Notes: a model not told the origin generated them from the sequence alone. A stretch of 64,000 bases of DNA from Chloropicon primus (GCA_023205875.1 CP060765.1:434001-498000), one strand, 5' to 3'; positions 9,937 to 21,341 are shown, counted from the first letter of the stretch. Program-made: numbers and translations.

Positions 9937-10469
9937 CTTGGAAGGAGAGAGAGAGAGAGAGAGAGTACACAAGGGCGATGCCGTGCGTGATCCCCTCAGC
10001 CTCGCTCCTGAATCCCTCCTCCTGGGCCACGCCGGGCGTCAAACGCTTCGAAAAAGGTACCAATCGGAAGCTAGCGAGACGCACTTTCGCATGGACGACC
10101 TCTCCGCGCCCCCCTCCTCCGCGCTCTTGCCGTTGTCCCAAGCAAAAGACGCGAACACCTCCGCCTCCGGACTCGTCTGTCGATGATGCTAATATAATAT
10201 GAATATGGCGGGAAAATCAGGAGAGAAGGGAGATCAGCAAGAGAGCAAGGGAGAGGGGAGGATGGTGGAGGAACCGTGAGGAGCGTCCCTTGGCGTTGGT
10301 TCCTTTCAAAGGAGAAGCTAATTTTTATCAATTACACACAACAAGAACAACGAGTTTTGTTTTGTTTTTTTGGAAAATATACAAGAGATACTGAAAACAC
10401 GGATGGAAAAGGGGAACAAAAACTGGCCGAGGCACTCCCGCCAAGGCACGAGGAGAAGCACCGGGCTCA
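9937..10469. other. Spacer between HROB-like and PLATZ genes
   Basis: A GA microsatellite (about 9945-9965) lies immediately upstream of the HROB-like start. The rest shows no gene. The T/A-richer end near 10320-10400 contains the TTACA at 10332-10336, the likely poly(A) signal of the PLATZ gene. Confidence 0.5.
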
Positions 10470-11572
10470 TCAAAACACTGGACTTCTCCTGGGCATGGCC
10501 TGCTTCCTGCGGTGGTGCAGCCTGCATTTGGCAAAGAAGCTGCGGTTTCAAGACAACAACGCGTGCAGGAAAGACAGAGAGAGAGAGAGAGAGAGTTTCC
10601 AGGGTCAGTGCCAGTTCCCGACAACAACAAACACAACACAACACAACTCCATTCGATTGGATTGGATTGGATTGGATTGGATTGGGTCCGTGCGCACCTT
10701 GTCATGTTCCTCTTTCCACCGCTTCGCTTCCTGGTGGTGTTCTCGCTCTTCACCGAGGAGGCCTCCTTGCTGAAATCGAGCGTGCTCATCGAGAGCAAGC
10801 CCCTTGGATCCGAAACACAGTACTTGATCTTGCACCGAAGGGAGCAGAAGCAGAACTGGTCCCTGCAGGCTCTATTGCAAGTCTTGCAAGCGTTCAGGGT
10901 CTTGGTCGGCTTCAACAGAGGGCGATCCCTCAAAAAGATGACTCGGGACCCATTGATGATGTACGTCTGGACCCCGCTCGTGTCGAAGAACTTTTGCACG
11001 TCCTGAGCCTTCACCACGTCGTGGTAGACGTACCTCCTGATCTGAAGCACCTCGTGCGTCGAGTGATCCTTGAGGCAGTGCTGGCAAAACGGCTTGGAAC
11101 CGCAAGTGATGCAGAAGAAAGTGCAATCGTTCTTCTTGGCGTGAGGGTGCTCCTCGCACACGTGGAAGAAGTCGTTGCTGACAAGCTCGAACAACCACCT
11201 TTGTTTTTTTGGTTTTTTGACGAGAAAACAAAGAGCGAAAACGGGTTTACTCTCGTCAGCGCCTCTGAGTTGGTCGAACCAAACACGGTGGTTCATGGCT
11301 TGATTCATCATCAACAACAACAACAACAACAACATCCTCGTTGGCTGGCTGGCTGGCTGGCTGGTGGTCTTACCTGATGGTCTTCTTGGCGTACTGGGCC
11401 TTGCTCTGGCCGGAGGCGTCCGCCTCCATCTTCACCTGCACACGAGTGAGGGAAAGCTTCGTGTCAGTATTCCCATCCTTCTTGGTGCTGGCATCATCGC
11501 TTGCGTTGCGTTGTCCAGCACAAGGAGGAGCCGAGTCGAGCCACTTACCCCCTTGTCAAACGGTGGAGGCAT
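10470..11572 (-). CDS. PLATZ zinc-finger transcription factor
   Basis: Proposed exons in transcript order are 11572-11549, 11435-11374, 11198-10698 and 10539-10470, all GT-AG and in phase, giving 218 residues. The body carries the whole PLATZ signature: a WLFELVSNDFF start, Cys/His ligands (CEEHPHAKKNDCTFFCITC, CQHCLKDHSTHE), QIRRYVYHDVVKAQDVQKF, GVQTYIINGSRVIFLRDRP, CKTCNR and FCFCSLRCKI. The last exon ends RRKQAMPRRSPVF, matching the usual RRKGxPxRAP tail, which supports its inclusion. PLATZ proteins are green-lineage zinc-dependent DNA-binding factors, often repressors or RNA polymerase III-linked. The intron at 10540-10697 holds an ATTGG pentamer array and a GA run; that at 11199-11373 holds CAA and GGCT repeats. 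The family is certain and the two 5' exons are inferred. Confidence 0.85.
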
Positions 11573-12667
11573 CCTCTTTCGTGTCTGCGTCGACAGAGAC
11601 AGAGGGAAGCGAACGAACGGAAAAAGGAAAAACAAAAAAGAACAAACAAACAAAAAGCAAAGCCGTGGGTTCGTGGTTCGTTCCAGCTTCTCGTGTCAGA
11701 CGAAAAAAGAATACCTACTGAAGATGATAACAATAATAATAAAATATTCATAAGAGGAGAGGAGAAAGGAGGAAGCTTCTTCGCGAGGGGGCTCACCTTG
11801 CAAAGGTCGTCGTCGTCGTCGTCGTCGTCGTCCTCGTCGTCGTGGGAGTCGAGTGGAGTGGAGAGAGTTAGAAGGGGAGAGTTCGATCGCTTTCTCGATC
11901 GCGCGAAAGCTTTCACGTGGCTCGGGGGGGCGTTTTTTTCGACAAGACGTGAACTTTGAAGCGAGGTCGAGCGTCGTCGTATTGTTCTAATCAACTTGGA
12001 CACGAGTCGATGGACGAAGGACGAGTCCTGGACCGCGAGTCTCCGAGACAGACACGAAACACGTTCCGATAACGAGAGGGAGGAGGAGGAGAAAGATGCT
12101 GTGGTCCGGAGATCCGACACGTCACCACCTAAAACGTCCCATCACCAGCACGTGACGGCATAAAAGAGGTCGTTTGGTATTCTCCCTTATCTCCCTTATG
12201 CGTGCGATTGCGAGAAGCATGGGCACCCCTGAGCTGGACCCCTGAGCTCCACCCTTTATCTTCCAGCTACCCTTCGCCCGCCTGCGGACCCCGAGGATAG
12301 CCCGGCCGGCAAAGAGCTCTACGGCGTTGGAGAGCACAGGTGAGTCTTCCTCTTGATTCGATGCAAGAACCGGTACAGCAATGCTGACAGACCTCCGACG
12401 CAGAACTACGGTTTCTTAATCATCTCCTCGGCCATCCCCTTGTCCTTGGTCATGCAGCCGAGTGTAACGCGTGCACCTCCCGAAGGCGGGCTGCTCGGCT
12501 GCTACTCATGCTCATGCTTCGGTGAGAGGAGAGAGAGGAGAGAGAGAGACTAATTGTCTTGTCTTGTCTCTTTGTCTTTGTCTTCACTGAGTCTCGAGGA
12601 CGGCAGACGGTTTGACGTCGGTCGGACTCGACGTCTACACTGGTGGTGGCTGCTGTGAAGGAGCATC
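11573..12667. other. Divergent spacer between PLATZ and POT genes
   Basis: No confirmed gene. A minus-strand segment (about 12120-11790) is open for ~105 codons, encodes a Ser-rich stretch ending in an Asp-run from a GTC/GAC repeat (11806-11842), and ends at a GT donor. It has no ATG and a stop just upstream, so it is best read as 5' UTR or chance. Both promoters should lie here. A GA run precedes the POT gene at about 12524-12550. Confidence 0.45.
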
Positions 12668-14825
12668 ATGACGGACTCCATCATTCGCGCGGACGCCATG
12701 CTGAGTGCGAGGCGGCCCGGTGTGACGGCCTCCTCCCTGCGAGCCGGGTTGGAGTCCTCCCTGCGGTCGGTGTACTCGATGGGGCACAGCGCCCTGGCGT
12801 CGGTCGCCGAGTTCCCCGACGAGGAGCTGACGCCCTTCACCCTGGCCTGCTTTCTTGTGATTGCCGTGGAGCTTGGGGAGAGGGCGACGTACTACACGAC
12901 GAAGCTCCTTTACCCTAGCTTTGCGACGCAGATGCTCGGGATGTCAAGCAGCGAGCTGAACATACTGATGAACTTCAACGACTTTTGGAACTACGGAAAC
13001 CCTCTGCTGGGTGCCTACCTCGCGGACGCTTTCCTGGGCCGGTTCAAAGCGATCTGCCTGGGAGCGCCCATCTACGTTCTTGGACTGTCGCTCCTCGTGC
13101 TCTCCTCGACCCCGCTGGCCTTCGGAGACTTTCCGTACCTCGAGGGGGGGTGGGCCAAGATCGGTTTCTGGATGTCCATCACCGTCATGGGTGTGGGCTG
13201 CGGCTTCATCAAGCCCTGCGTCTCCGTCTTCGCTGCGGAGCAGCTCAAGGACGAGAACGGGAACGATGCCTCGCCCAGGACGCTCGAGAAGCTCTACCTT
13301 TGGTGGTACCTGGCCATCAACATTGGCTCGTTCGTGGGTCCCGTGGTCGCCCCGCTGCTCTCCGGGGGCACGGAGGCCGGGCTCCCCAACCTCTTGCCCG
13401 GCTACGAGAAGTTTCAATGCAGTGGGAATGCGACCCTGATTCCAGCTTGCGAAGGGTACTGCCCCGGTGGGTGCACGACCACGCCGCCGACCCCCGAGCA
13501 GTTCTCCGAGTGCTGCAACGGCCCCCGCGTCGCTCTCAACTACTGGCTGGTTTGGGGGTGCTGGAGCCTCCCCATGCTCCTCTTGGCCTTTCTCACTTTT
13601 TTCCTGGGGGCGTGGAGGCCGGGGTACGTCATCAGTCCCCCCCAAGGTTCTTACCTCGGCGACTTTTTCAAGGCCCTTTGGGGCGCGGTGCGCTGCTTGG
13701 ACAACAAGAAACCGTCCGACGGGAAGGGCATGCGATGCTTCGAGCGGCTCAAGGGCATACCAGGCATGCCGAGCGACAGGCTTCTCGACGAGTTCCGGAT
13801 GATGCTGATCACCTCAAGCATCTTCCTGCCCTTCAGCTTGTTTTGGTTCGCGAACTCGCAGATGTACTCGTGGGGATACAACCAGGTACGAAAGGCAGCC
13901 AGAGCCAGCAGAATTCCTTCTCTCTCCTGACAGGTTTGTGTTCCGCACCAAAAGAAGATGAGCTAACAAAGAGTTTCCCGTCTCCCGTAACCAGTGCAAC
14001 CCCGCGCTCAAAATTTCTGGCTGGGTGGATTGCAACCAGATACAGATCATGAACTCTCTGGCCATCCTCGTCACCATTCCGATCTTTGATTTCGGACTCT
14101 ATCCGCTCCTGGCCAAGTTCAGGGTCCGCCTCACCCACATTCACAAGATCTCCGCCGGGATGGTCATCATGGGCTGCTGTCTCTTGATCATGGGGGGGCT
14201 CCAGTCGTACATCAACAAGCAGGGGTACTACTCCGGGCCAAGCTCAACCAGTTACGTGTACTACGACCCCGAGAACTACAAGGAACACCAGGCTTCCGTT
14301 TATTGGCAGGTTCCAATTTTTTGGCTCTCTGGAGTCGCCGAGGTCGTTGGGAACATCGCGACGTTGGAGTTGGCTTACGTCGGCTCGCCGCCATCGATGA
14401 AGAGTCTTGTGATGGCCTTCGGCTTGATGACCTCGTGCGGCGGCGCGATCATTGGCTTCATCGTCAACCCTTTCTACACCTCGTCTCGGTCGATCTACTT
14501 CCAGTACGTGACGGGGGCGATCACGGTGTTGATGGGCCCCACAATCTGGTTCTTCTGGCGCAACCTGAGAACCGGGCGGGATCTCATGCCCGAGCTCTTC
14601 GAGGAAAACCTGAAGGCCGTGATCCGTACTGGCAGCATGGGCAGCCTTGTGGGCCAAGGCGGCGGCAGCTTGATGGAGTTTAGGGGCAGCCTGAAGACGT
14701 CCATGGACGGGAAGCCGGGGGGCTACGAGATGGGAAGCAAGAACGCCATGGAAGCTCTCACTTCCCTTCAAGGGTCGCTGAAGAAGTCCATCCAAGAAGA
14801 AGGCGAAGAAGAAGGCGAAGAGTAA
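12668..14825 (+). CDS. Proton-coupled oligopeptide/nitrate transporter (POT/PTR family)
   Basis: Two exons, 12668-13885 and 13995-14825, give 682 residues; the 109-base intron (GTACGA...TAACCAG) is phase 0. The protein has the POT N-terminal motif ELGERATYY, the NFNDFWNYGNPLLGAYLAD loop, and a PTR2 signature (LWWYLAINIGSFVGP), with about 12 membrane helices split by a long central loop. That loop contains a Cys-rich lumenal or extracellular part (CSGNATLIPACEGYCPGGC...CC) not typical of plant NPFs. The C-terminus is a cytosolic Ser/Gly tail ending EEGEEEGEE. Members move di/tripeptides or nitrate with protons at plasma or organelle membranes; the substrate cannot be read here. Confidence 0.9.
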
Positions 14826-15495
14826 AGAACGTTCCGATCAATCCGGTGTTGTCTGCTGACATGCTCTGCGTGAGTCGCTTGAAGGAGTTGTTTCAAAGGG
14901 AAGCGACTGAGCTAACCCTCCTCTCTCTCTCTAGCATCAGTCCAAGTATCATTACAGAACACTTCCATGCTAATACCAATCATCATCATCATCACCATTC
15001 CTTCCTGGTGAGGTCGAAAACAGGAAGAGGCAACGCATCCATTGGTCCATCCATCGATCCGATCCAACATCGATCCATCGATCCTCTTGCCCCCTCCCTC
15101 CACTACAATCCGCCCCTCCTCCATCACGACAGCAGCCGCCAGAAGCAGCAGCAGCCAGGCGACGGAGGTAAGCAGCAGCGAGCGACGCGAGAGAGAGAGA
15201 GAGAGAGAGAGAGGAGGGGGTGAACGAACGACGATTTGAGAGAACAAGTTTGCGGCTTACCCGCGTCCTGTTTAGTTAATTACGTCGGAAAGTGAGAACT
15301 TTTCTTCGATCGTTTCCTCGATCGAAGAAAAGGGAGACGCGTCTACCCGAGCGAAAAACGAACTCACTGTTTCTTGCAAACTAAAACAACACGTCACATT
15401 TCATCCAACAACAAAACAAAAAAAACAAGTCAGTTGCCGGGCAAGGGAGTGATATGTAACGCAACGTGACGCACGCCCCCCCTCCCCTCGTCCCA
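14826..15495. other. Spacer between POT and WLM protease genes
   Basis: No gene is seen. The spacer contains short CAT and CATC runs (14980-15070), a GA run (about 15189-15212) and a strong hairpin at 15299-15332, listed separately. Confidence 0.5.
15299..15332. repeat. Perfect 14-bp inverted repeat (hairpin)
   Basis: The left arm CTTTTCTTCGATCG (15299-15312) is the exact reverse complement of the right arm at 15319-15332, with a 6-base loop. It lies about 165 bases upstream of the Wss1-like ATG. It could be a dimeric factor-binding site or an RNA hairpin in the 5' leader; which one is not evident. Confidence 0.85.
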
Positions 15496-16515
15496 ATGTC
15501 GTCGTCCTCGTCGCGGTTCGGATCGACCGAGCCGGAGGATCCCTACAGGGTCCTCGAGTTCAAGGAGCTCTCAAGGGAGGCGAACAGGGAGGAGGCCAGG
15601 GCAATGCTTGAGCGGGTGTGCAAGCAAGTCCAGCCCCTGATGAGGCGGAGAGGCTGGAGGGTGAAGCGGGTGAGGGAGTTTTACCCCCGAAACCCCGCCC
15701 TGTTGGGGCTTAACGTGAACAAGGGCCTGGAGATCAGGCTGAGGTTGAGGCCGCCGGAGGACCGGTCGAGGTTCTATCCGTACGAGTTTGTCTTGGGCAC
15801 GATGCTTCACGAGCTTGTGCACAACGTGCACGGCCCGCACAACACGGCTTTTTACAACCTGCTCGATGAAATCACAAGAGAGGTGGAGGAGGACATGGCC
15901 AAGGGGAACTTTGGGTCGGGCGTGGGCTTCGACGGTCGAAGCAGCGGGCGCTTGGGGGGCCGGGGCCCCGTTCCAGTGCATAATCCCGACCCGATCATGC
16001 TGAGGAAGAAGATGCTCGAGGCGGCGGAGAGTCGAGCGAGGAAGCAGGGCATTATGTCCAAGGGGCCTCAAAGATTGGGAGGAGCCGCCGACTTTGCAAA
16101 GGGGCTCACTCCGGCGCAAGCGGCCGCTAAGGCTGCGGAGAGGAGGATGAGGGACGACTTGTGGTGCCCAGCAGCCCGCGGCGAGGTCATCGATCTCACG
16201 AGCGACGAGGAGGACTTGGACATGGGGACTGGACAGGGCTCTTCGTCGCACTGCGGTTGCGCGGGCGGTTGCATCGATCTGACGATGGAGGAAGCAGACA
16301 AGGCGGAGGAAGAAGGCGTCGTTCCTGGGCAGCGTTCCCCACCGTCTGATCCCCCACCACCTCCTGCTCCCGAGGCGGAGGCGGGTTTCTGGTCTTGCAA
16401 GTTCTGCACCCTTCGAAACCCGAAGGCCTCGACTCACTGCGCGGCCTGCGAGCAGTGGAGGTACTCCACAGGTATGGCTCCCACGGCAAACAACATCAAG
16501 TGGAATCAGACTTGA
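15496..16515 (+). CDS. WSS1: Wss1-like WLM-domain DNA-protein crosslink protease
   Basis: A single exon of 339 residues. The WLM domain spans about residues 15-135 and includes the metalloprotease motif HELVHNVHGPH with zinc ligands at about His105, His109 and His115 and catalytic Glu106. Two SUMO-interacting motifs follow in acidic context (VIDLTSDEEDLDM near 231 and CIDLTMEEAD near 260), then a C-terminal RanBP2-type zinc finger (WSCKFCTLRNPKASTHCAAC). Yeast Wss1 and its plant homologues use this SUMO-targeted protease to remove proteins crosslinked to DNA. The frame is open slightly upstream, but the first ATG is at 15496 (MSSSSSRFG). A TGTAA lies at 16554-16558. The call is strong. Confidence 0.92.
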   Translation: MSSSSSRFGSTEPEDPYRVLEFKELSREANREEARAMLERVCKQVQPLMRRRGWRVKRVREFYPRNPALLGLNVNKGLEIRLRLRPPEDRSRFYPYEFVLGTMLHELVHNVHGPHNTAFYNLLDEITREVEEDMAKGNFGSGVGFDGRSSGRLGGRGPVPVHNPDPIMLRKKMLEAAESRARKQGIMSKGPQRLGGAADFAKGLTPAQAAAKAAERRMRDDLWCPAARGEVIDLTSDEEDLDMGTGQGSSSHCGCAGGCIDLTMEEADKAEEEGVVPGQRSPPSDPPPPPAPEAEAGFWSCKFCTLRNPKASTHCAACEQWRYSTGMAPTANNIKWNQT

Positions 16516-16685
16516 AGTGCTTGTATACAACAACAGATGTAGAACAATAATATTGTAATCTTTTTGCTTTGTATGTTACGTTACGTTACTCTTTGACTTG
16601 ATGCACCGCAGGCTCCAGCTCCAGCTCCAGCTCCAGCTCCGTTATATTTTTGTTTAGGGTTTCCTCGACCTCGACCTCTGCAGAA

Positions 16686-18953
16686 ATGAATGAGACTTCG
16701 GCGAACGAGGGACGAGGGAGTCACGGAGGTGACCTCCGCTCGGAGCTGAACGGCCTTCGGGAACTCTCCTCGACGCAGGAGCACACGGAAGCTTCCCTCG
16801 CGGCGTTATCGGAACTCGGCCACAAGCTCGCATGGCTGGCGAGGGTCAAGTACTACCATGATTACTGGACGCCTCCTCGAGGGGGGCTCGAGGCAGAGTT
16901 GGGGTCCGCGCTAGGCGATGGGGACCAAGACAAGGCGAGGGGCGAATCCGCATCGAGCCAAGCCCAAAGAGGTACGCAGTGACGTGAATTCTTTCCGCAG
17001 AGACAAGGATCTCTCGGCCCACGTCCACCACCACCCTATGGAAGTCTGAGAGCAAGTGGTTTCACCGAGGGGTGACGCCCGTGGGAGGGGCGCTCGGAGT
17101 CCCTGAGCTCCCGACCGTCCCTCGTGATCGATGTCCCGGCTCTTACTAAACCGTTTCGCTCGAATCTTCTTGCCCCATCTATTGAACTTGCAGGGAGGGA
17201 AGGCACCACCATTGGACCGTACAGTCCCAGGTGCCCGCTCGAGGAAGCCTTGATCGCCACGATGGTGTTTCTCGAGGAGGAAAGGAAAGCTGTGGAACCG
17301 AAAGGCAAATCGAAGTCGCAAAGGGTGCGCCTCGCTCTGCTGCCTATGCTGATACTGTGCGGAAGGCCTCGGGCCGCTTGCGAGTTCCTCTCCACGGCAG
17401 AGAACGCTTCTGGGTGCTACGAGGGGAGAGAGACTTTTGTGAGGTGGATGCTTCTGGCCCACGCGTGCCTTGCGGCCCGATTGCCCGGACGCGCCGTTCG
17501 GGTGTCGAAGAGCTTGCTGGACAGCCACTTTGATGCTTTTGACAACGACATGACCAGGGAAGAGCTCGAGAGGGAGAGGACGATGTACGAGTCTGCTGCT
17601 TCCACTTCCTTCTCGTCCGCTTTGGACGACGACGAGCACTTCCAGGAGTTCTCGACACCCACTAGCAATGGAACGGCTGCGGAGGAGGCAAGCGAGGTGG
17701 GGGCGGCAGACTCTTTGACGTCTTCGCTGTTTGCGACGAATTCTGGGGCGCACAAAATTCACTTGCTCTTGCTCGCGTGCAGGACGAAGCTCGATGAGCA
17801 CAGGATGCAGATGAGGGAGCACAACTTCAACGGGGGTGCCGGGGCAGCTGTCGCGACGGGCTGGGCGGAGAAGGCCCTGAATCTGTGCAACAGCGACCCC
17901 ATCAACCTTGGCCACCTCCAGGAGTCTTGCACCATCGCTTACGCGGGGTGCATCCTGGAGGCGCTGTCGAGGGGGCACCAGGGCAACCCGGCTTGCTCCC
18001 CGCCGAGGGAGGTGTACGACAAGGCCCTGGGAGACGCCGAGACCCAGCTTCACAAGGTGGTCTACACGAAGAGCAGCAGGAGCTTGAATCCGATCTCGGC
18101 CTACTTGCTTTCGCTGGTTTACATCCGGAGGGAAAAGAAGAAGGAGGCGATGGACTTGCTGTCTGGCCTGCAGAACACGAACAGCTGCGTCCAGGTCTTC
18201 ATGAACACCCTTCTCGCGGTGCTCTACGCCACGGAGAAGAGGACGACCAAGGGGTTCAACATGCTGGAGAAGATGCTCGTGGAGCTGGAGATGCAGGGCC
18301 GGGAGGGCCAGTCGTCCCTCGAGAAGCAGTACTTTGTTCACCGGGTGCAGCTCAGGTTCGCGATCTTCAAGAGGGGCGCCACGACGATCTTCCAGCGGGG
18401 CCGGCATGGGGACCACGCCGAAGTCATCCAAGCGCTCGCCAGGCACGGCAAGACGAGACTCGCCAGCCTGCTCGCGGCGGAGCTCTCCATACACTTTGCC
18501 TTCTCTCAGAAGTTTGGCAAGGCCAAGGACCTCGCGGAGGAGGCGGTCACGCTCGATCCGAGCTGCCCCCTGGCGCACCACGCGATGGGCGTCATCCACG
18601 AGAGCACGCCCGAGTACGACCTCGCCCTGCAGAAGTACGAGGACGCCATGGCGATGTGCCCCCAGTACGGGCCCAGCGCCCTCGCCTCGGCGCTGATCTG
18701 GGAGTACCAGATGGACGACTACACCTGGCACGCCAGGGACCTGTGCGAGGACGCCTTGAAGTGGAACTTGGACGACTACGAGGCCCTGCTGGCTCTCGGC
18801 CGGATGAAGGAGCAGATGGGCGACGTGGAAGCGAGTCAGGCCCTCAACTCCAGGGGGCTGAAGCACATTGGGGAGATGCCTTGCATGCCGTACTACGAGT
18901 TCCCCACGGTCATCTGGGAGGACGACCTGTCCCTGGACTGCTACTCGTTTTAG
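16686..18953 (+). CDS. TTC7/NPG1-like tetratricopeptide-repeat protein
   Basis: Exons 16686-16971 and 17194-18953 give 681 residues. The 222-base intron (GTACGC...CTTGCAG) has a TACTAAAC branch-like site about 45 bases before its acceptor. The C-terminal half is a run of TPRs (AKDLAEEAVTLDPSCPLAHHAMGVIHE, DLALQKYEDAMAMCPQYGPSALASA, ARDLCEDALKWNLDDYEALLALGRMKEQ), as in animal TTC7 and plant NPG1/NPGR proteins, which scaffold phosphatidylinositol 4-kinase alpha at the plasma membrane and in plants bind calmodulin. The N-terminal half matches less well. A 123-base segment inside the intron (17001-17123) is open and phase-compatible, but using it would need a 29-base upstream intron. Family confidence is moderate. 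Confidence 0.75.
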
Positions 18954-19147
18954 CTCCAGGGGGAGAGCAGGCGCGGAGGGGTTTGTTCGAGGGGGAGTGG
19001 GGGCGCCTTGCGGTATCCACGAATCCTTTTTACAATTCTTTACTCTCCTTCTTTTCTTCCTCGAAAGCAGTAAAGCGCCGCTATTGTTCCTACTTTCGTT
19101 GTGCTTTTGTTTTGTGCCGTCAATTCTTTTCACCGATGAGAAGAGAT

Positions 19148-19744
19148 TTACTTCTTCACCTCAACCTCGTCCAACGCATAGTTGTTCGTGGTCACTCCCG
19201 CGTAGTTGACCTTCTCGAAACGGACGACGACAGGGTACCTGATTCCGGTCTGATCGACGGAAACAACCTTGCCCGTCTCGTTGAACCAATACGACTCTGG
19301 CCTGAGGATCTTCACGGTGGAGCCTCTTGGTGGTCCAATCGCTGGTGGCTTCTTCTTCTTTGGCTTCTTCGCCTTCTTCGCGGGCGCCTTGCCGTCCGCG
19401 TCCGCCCGCACTACGAAGCTCGGGACACGTGCCGTCCTCCCTGGGCGAACGCCCGTTACCCCTGTTGTTTGACAGACACACACACACACACAGAGAGAGA
19501 GAGAGGGAGGGCCAGAGAGAGAGGAGCGTCAGGCACAACCATCCAAAGGGAGGAGGGCAGAGGAGGAGGAGACACAACGCAACGCAACGCAACGCAACAC
19601 ATCTCGATCTCACGACCGACGACAACAACCGAGGCCGAGGTTGGAATTAGAGACCCCGTCCGTCCGTGGCCTCCTCAAGGCGTTGCGGACCCTTCCCTCG
19701 CTCTTACCTCTGATTCCTCTGCTAGTCAACACTGGTACCGGCAT
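19148..19744 (-). CDS. psaE: Photosystem I reaction-centre subunit IV (PsaE), chloroplast precursor
   Basis: Two exons in transcript order, 19744-19708 and 19461-19148, give 116 residues. The mature domain is a textbook PsaE SH3-like fold: [59 protein letters not shown]. It sits on the stromal side of photosystem I and assists ferredoxin docking and cyclic flow. The N-terminus ([16 protein letters not shown]...[16 protein letters not shown]) is a plausible short transit peptide, and a Lys/Ala/Pro stretch precedes the domain as in other algae. The first exon carries only 12 codons and is inferred from a clean GTAAG donor and phase. The 246-base intron holds CA/GA and AACGC repeats. A TTACA at 19030-19034 is the likely poly(A) signal. 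Confidence 0.93.
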
Positions 19745-20468
19745 GCTTGTCACTGCTCTTGCGATGAACACACACAGACAGACAGAGAGAGAGAGGTCGT
19801 CGCGTCGTCGTTAGCTTTGTTTTCGGCAAATCCTGAGCGCCCCTTTGTCCCCCCGTCTCAACCAAGGTATCAAACGAAAGAGCACGAGTCGAAGCTTCGA
19901 TCTATGTGTCGTCCGACCTCTTTCCTCTTCGTCCAAGGGTCGAAGTTTCCCCCTCAAACCTTACCTTCCTGCCTCGATCGTCGCCAACCGTTCTTGATCT
20001 GAGAGCGAACGAACGGCGATTGGTCGAAGATCATCTTATCCGAAATGGTACGTTTTGAATGTAAATGTAGGAGCGCGTGGGAAAGACTTTCCCGTAATTC
20101 AAATCTCAAGAAAACAAAGTCATAACTACTAAAAAGATACTTCAAATTTAAAAGAGGATCAACATTTCCAGCCCCAGAAAGGGTACGTTTGAGTGTACGA
20201 GGAAGTTCGAAATTCGAAGTTCAAATGTGAAGTTCAGGAATAAAGAGCGCGCCCCTCGGCCGATCAGACAGCGGAGCGGAGGACCTCGCCGATCGGCGGC
20301 GACGGACGGAAGCGCGGGCGCGGGCGTGAGGAAGTCACGAGGTAATAAGATTCCTACGGTCGTTCTCTTTCCGTGGACCCCTCACTCGTGAGAAATGGTG
20401 CGGTAGGGGCGAGGCATCGAGTGGATTCGTAGGTCATCGAGACAAGTGCGGAGGCTTTGGGCAGCAGC
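19745..20468. other. Divergent spacer with an AT-rich patch
   Basis: No gene is seen. Positions about 20030-20235 are unusually AT-rich and contain two diverged copies of GGTACGTTT(T)GA(A/G)TGTA at 20047-20063 and 20182-20198, about 135 bases apart. The rest carries short CA, GA and CGAT-type motifs. It should hold the psaE and PGP phosphatase promoters. Confidence 0.45.
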
Positions 20469-21341
20469 ATGGAGAAGCTCAACAAGGTGGGTTCGGTGGC
20501 GCTCCGCATATCGGGCGATCCTCTCTCGGGCGCTGACCTTCCTCTTCTTCTTCTTCTTCTTCTTCTTCTTCTTCTTCTTCTTCTTCTTCTTCTGTTGTGT
20601 GGACGGCAGGGCTTGAGTCAGAGGGTGAACCTTGCGGGAGTGAAGTTTGCCCTGCAACTCTTCACGGTAAGGAGGACAAGCTCGAGGGAGCAAGCATGAG
20701 TGGAAACCTGACCCTCTCGTTCGCTCTCATTCTCTCGCAAATTGAAGACGAAGAGGAGGAACGCCCTGGCGCACGTCGGCGTGAAGAACATCAGCGCGGT
20801 AGACTGGAGCAAGGTGAAGGCCTCGGGGTTCAAGGGCTGCGTGTTCGACAAGGACAACACCCTTACGAGTCCTTACTCCCTGTGCTTCCATCCGGAGGTC
20901 AAGGACTCGTTCGCGGACTGCATCAAAGCGTTTGACGGCAAGGTGGCCCTCCTCAGCAACTCGGCCGGACTGTCGCAGTACGACCCGCACGGGGAGGAGG
21001 CGAACGCGATCGAGAAGAAGCTCGGGGTTCCCGTGCTGCGGCACAAGAAGAAGAAGCCCGCGGGGGAGCCGGGGCTTCTGGAGAAGCACTTCGAGGCCCA
21101 AGCCCACGAGCTCGTGATGGTGGGGGACAGGACCTTCACGGACGTGGCGTACGGCAACTCTTTGGGAATGTTGACCGTAAAGTGCGAGCCGTTCACCTCC
21201 AAGGGCGAGAACTTGTTCGTCAAGCTGGCTCGAAAGATCGAGGCTCTCCTGGTCCTCCTCCTGCGGGCGGCGGGATGCAAGCCGCCTCAGCACGACCTCG
21301 TCGCCCGGGAAGCGACTCTGGCCACATTCACCAAGGCGTAG
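20469..21341 (+). CDS. GEP4: Phosphatidylglycerophosphate phosphatase (GEP4/PGPP1-like)
   Basis: Exons 20469-20486, 20610-20666 and 20748-21341 give about 222 residues. The HAD-type core is clear: GCVFDKDNTLTSPY (nucleophile near Asp59, with Asp61), VALLSNSAGLSQYD, a conserved VLRHKKKKPAGEPG stretch and ELVMVGDRTFTDVAYGN. This is the GEP4/PGPP1 family that dephosphorylates PGP to phosphatidylglycerol, for cardiolipin in mitochondria and for thylakoid lipid in plastids. The short first exons are inferred from phase and from the RVNLAGVKF peptide, which matches the plant N-terminus. The first intron contains a 52-base CTT array. The second intron's acceptor (AATTGAAG) is weak. No obvious long transit peptide is seen, so the compartment is uncertain. 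Confidence 0.85.
20542..20593. repeat. (CTT)n microsatellite in intron 1 of the PGP phosphatase gene
   Basis: About 17 uninterrupted CTT units lie just before the splice acceptor at 20609. It may serve as an over-long polypyrimidine tract. Confidence 0.95.

Noticed and set aside
11790-12120. A ~105-codon minus-strand stretch upstream of PLATZ that would splice in phase to the first PLATZ exon
   Set aside because: It has no ATG and a stop just upstream; the Asp-run comes from a GTC/GAC repeat. It is more likely 5' UTR.
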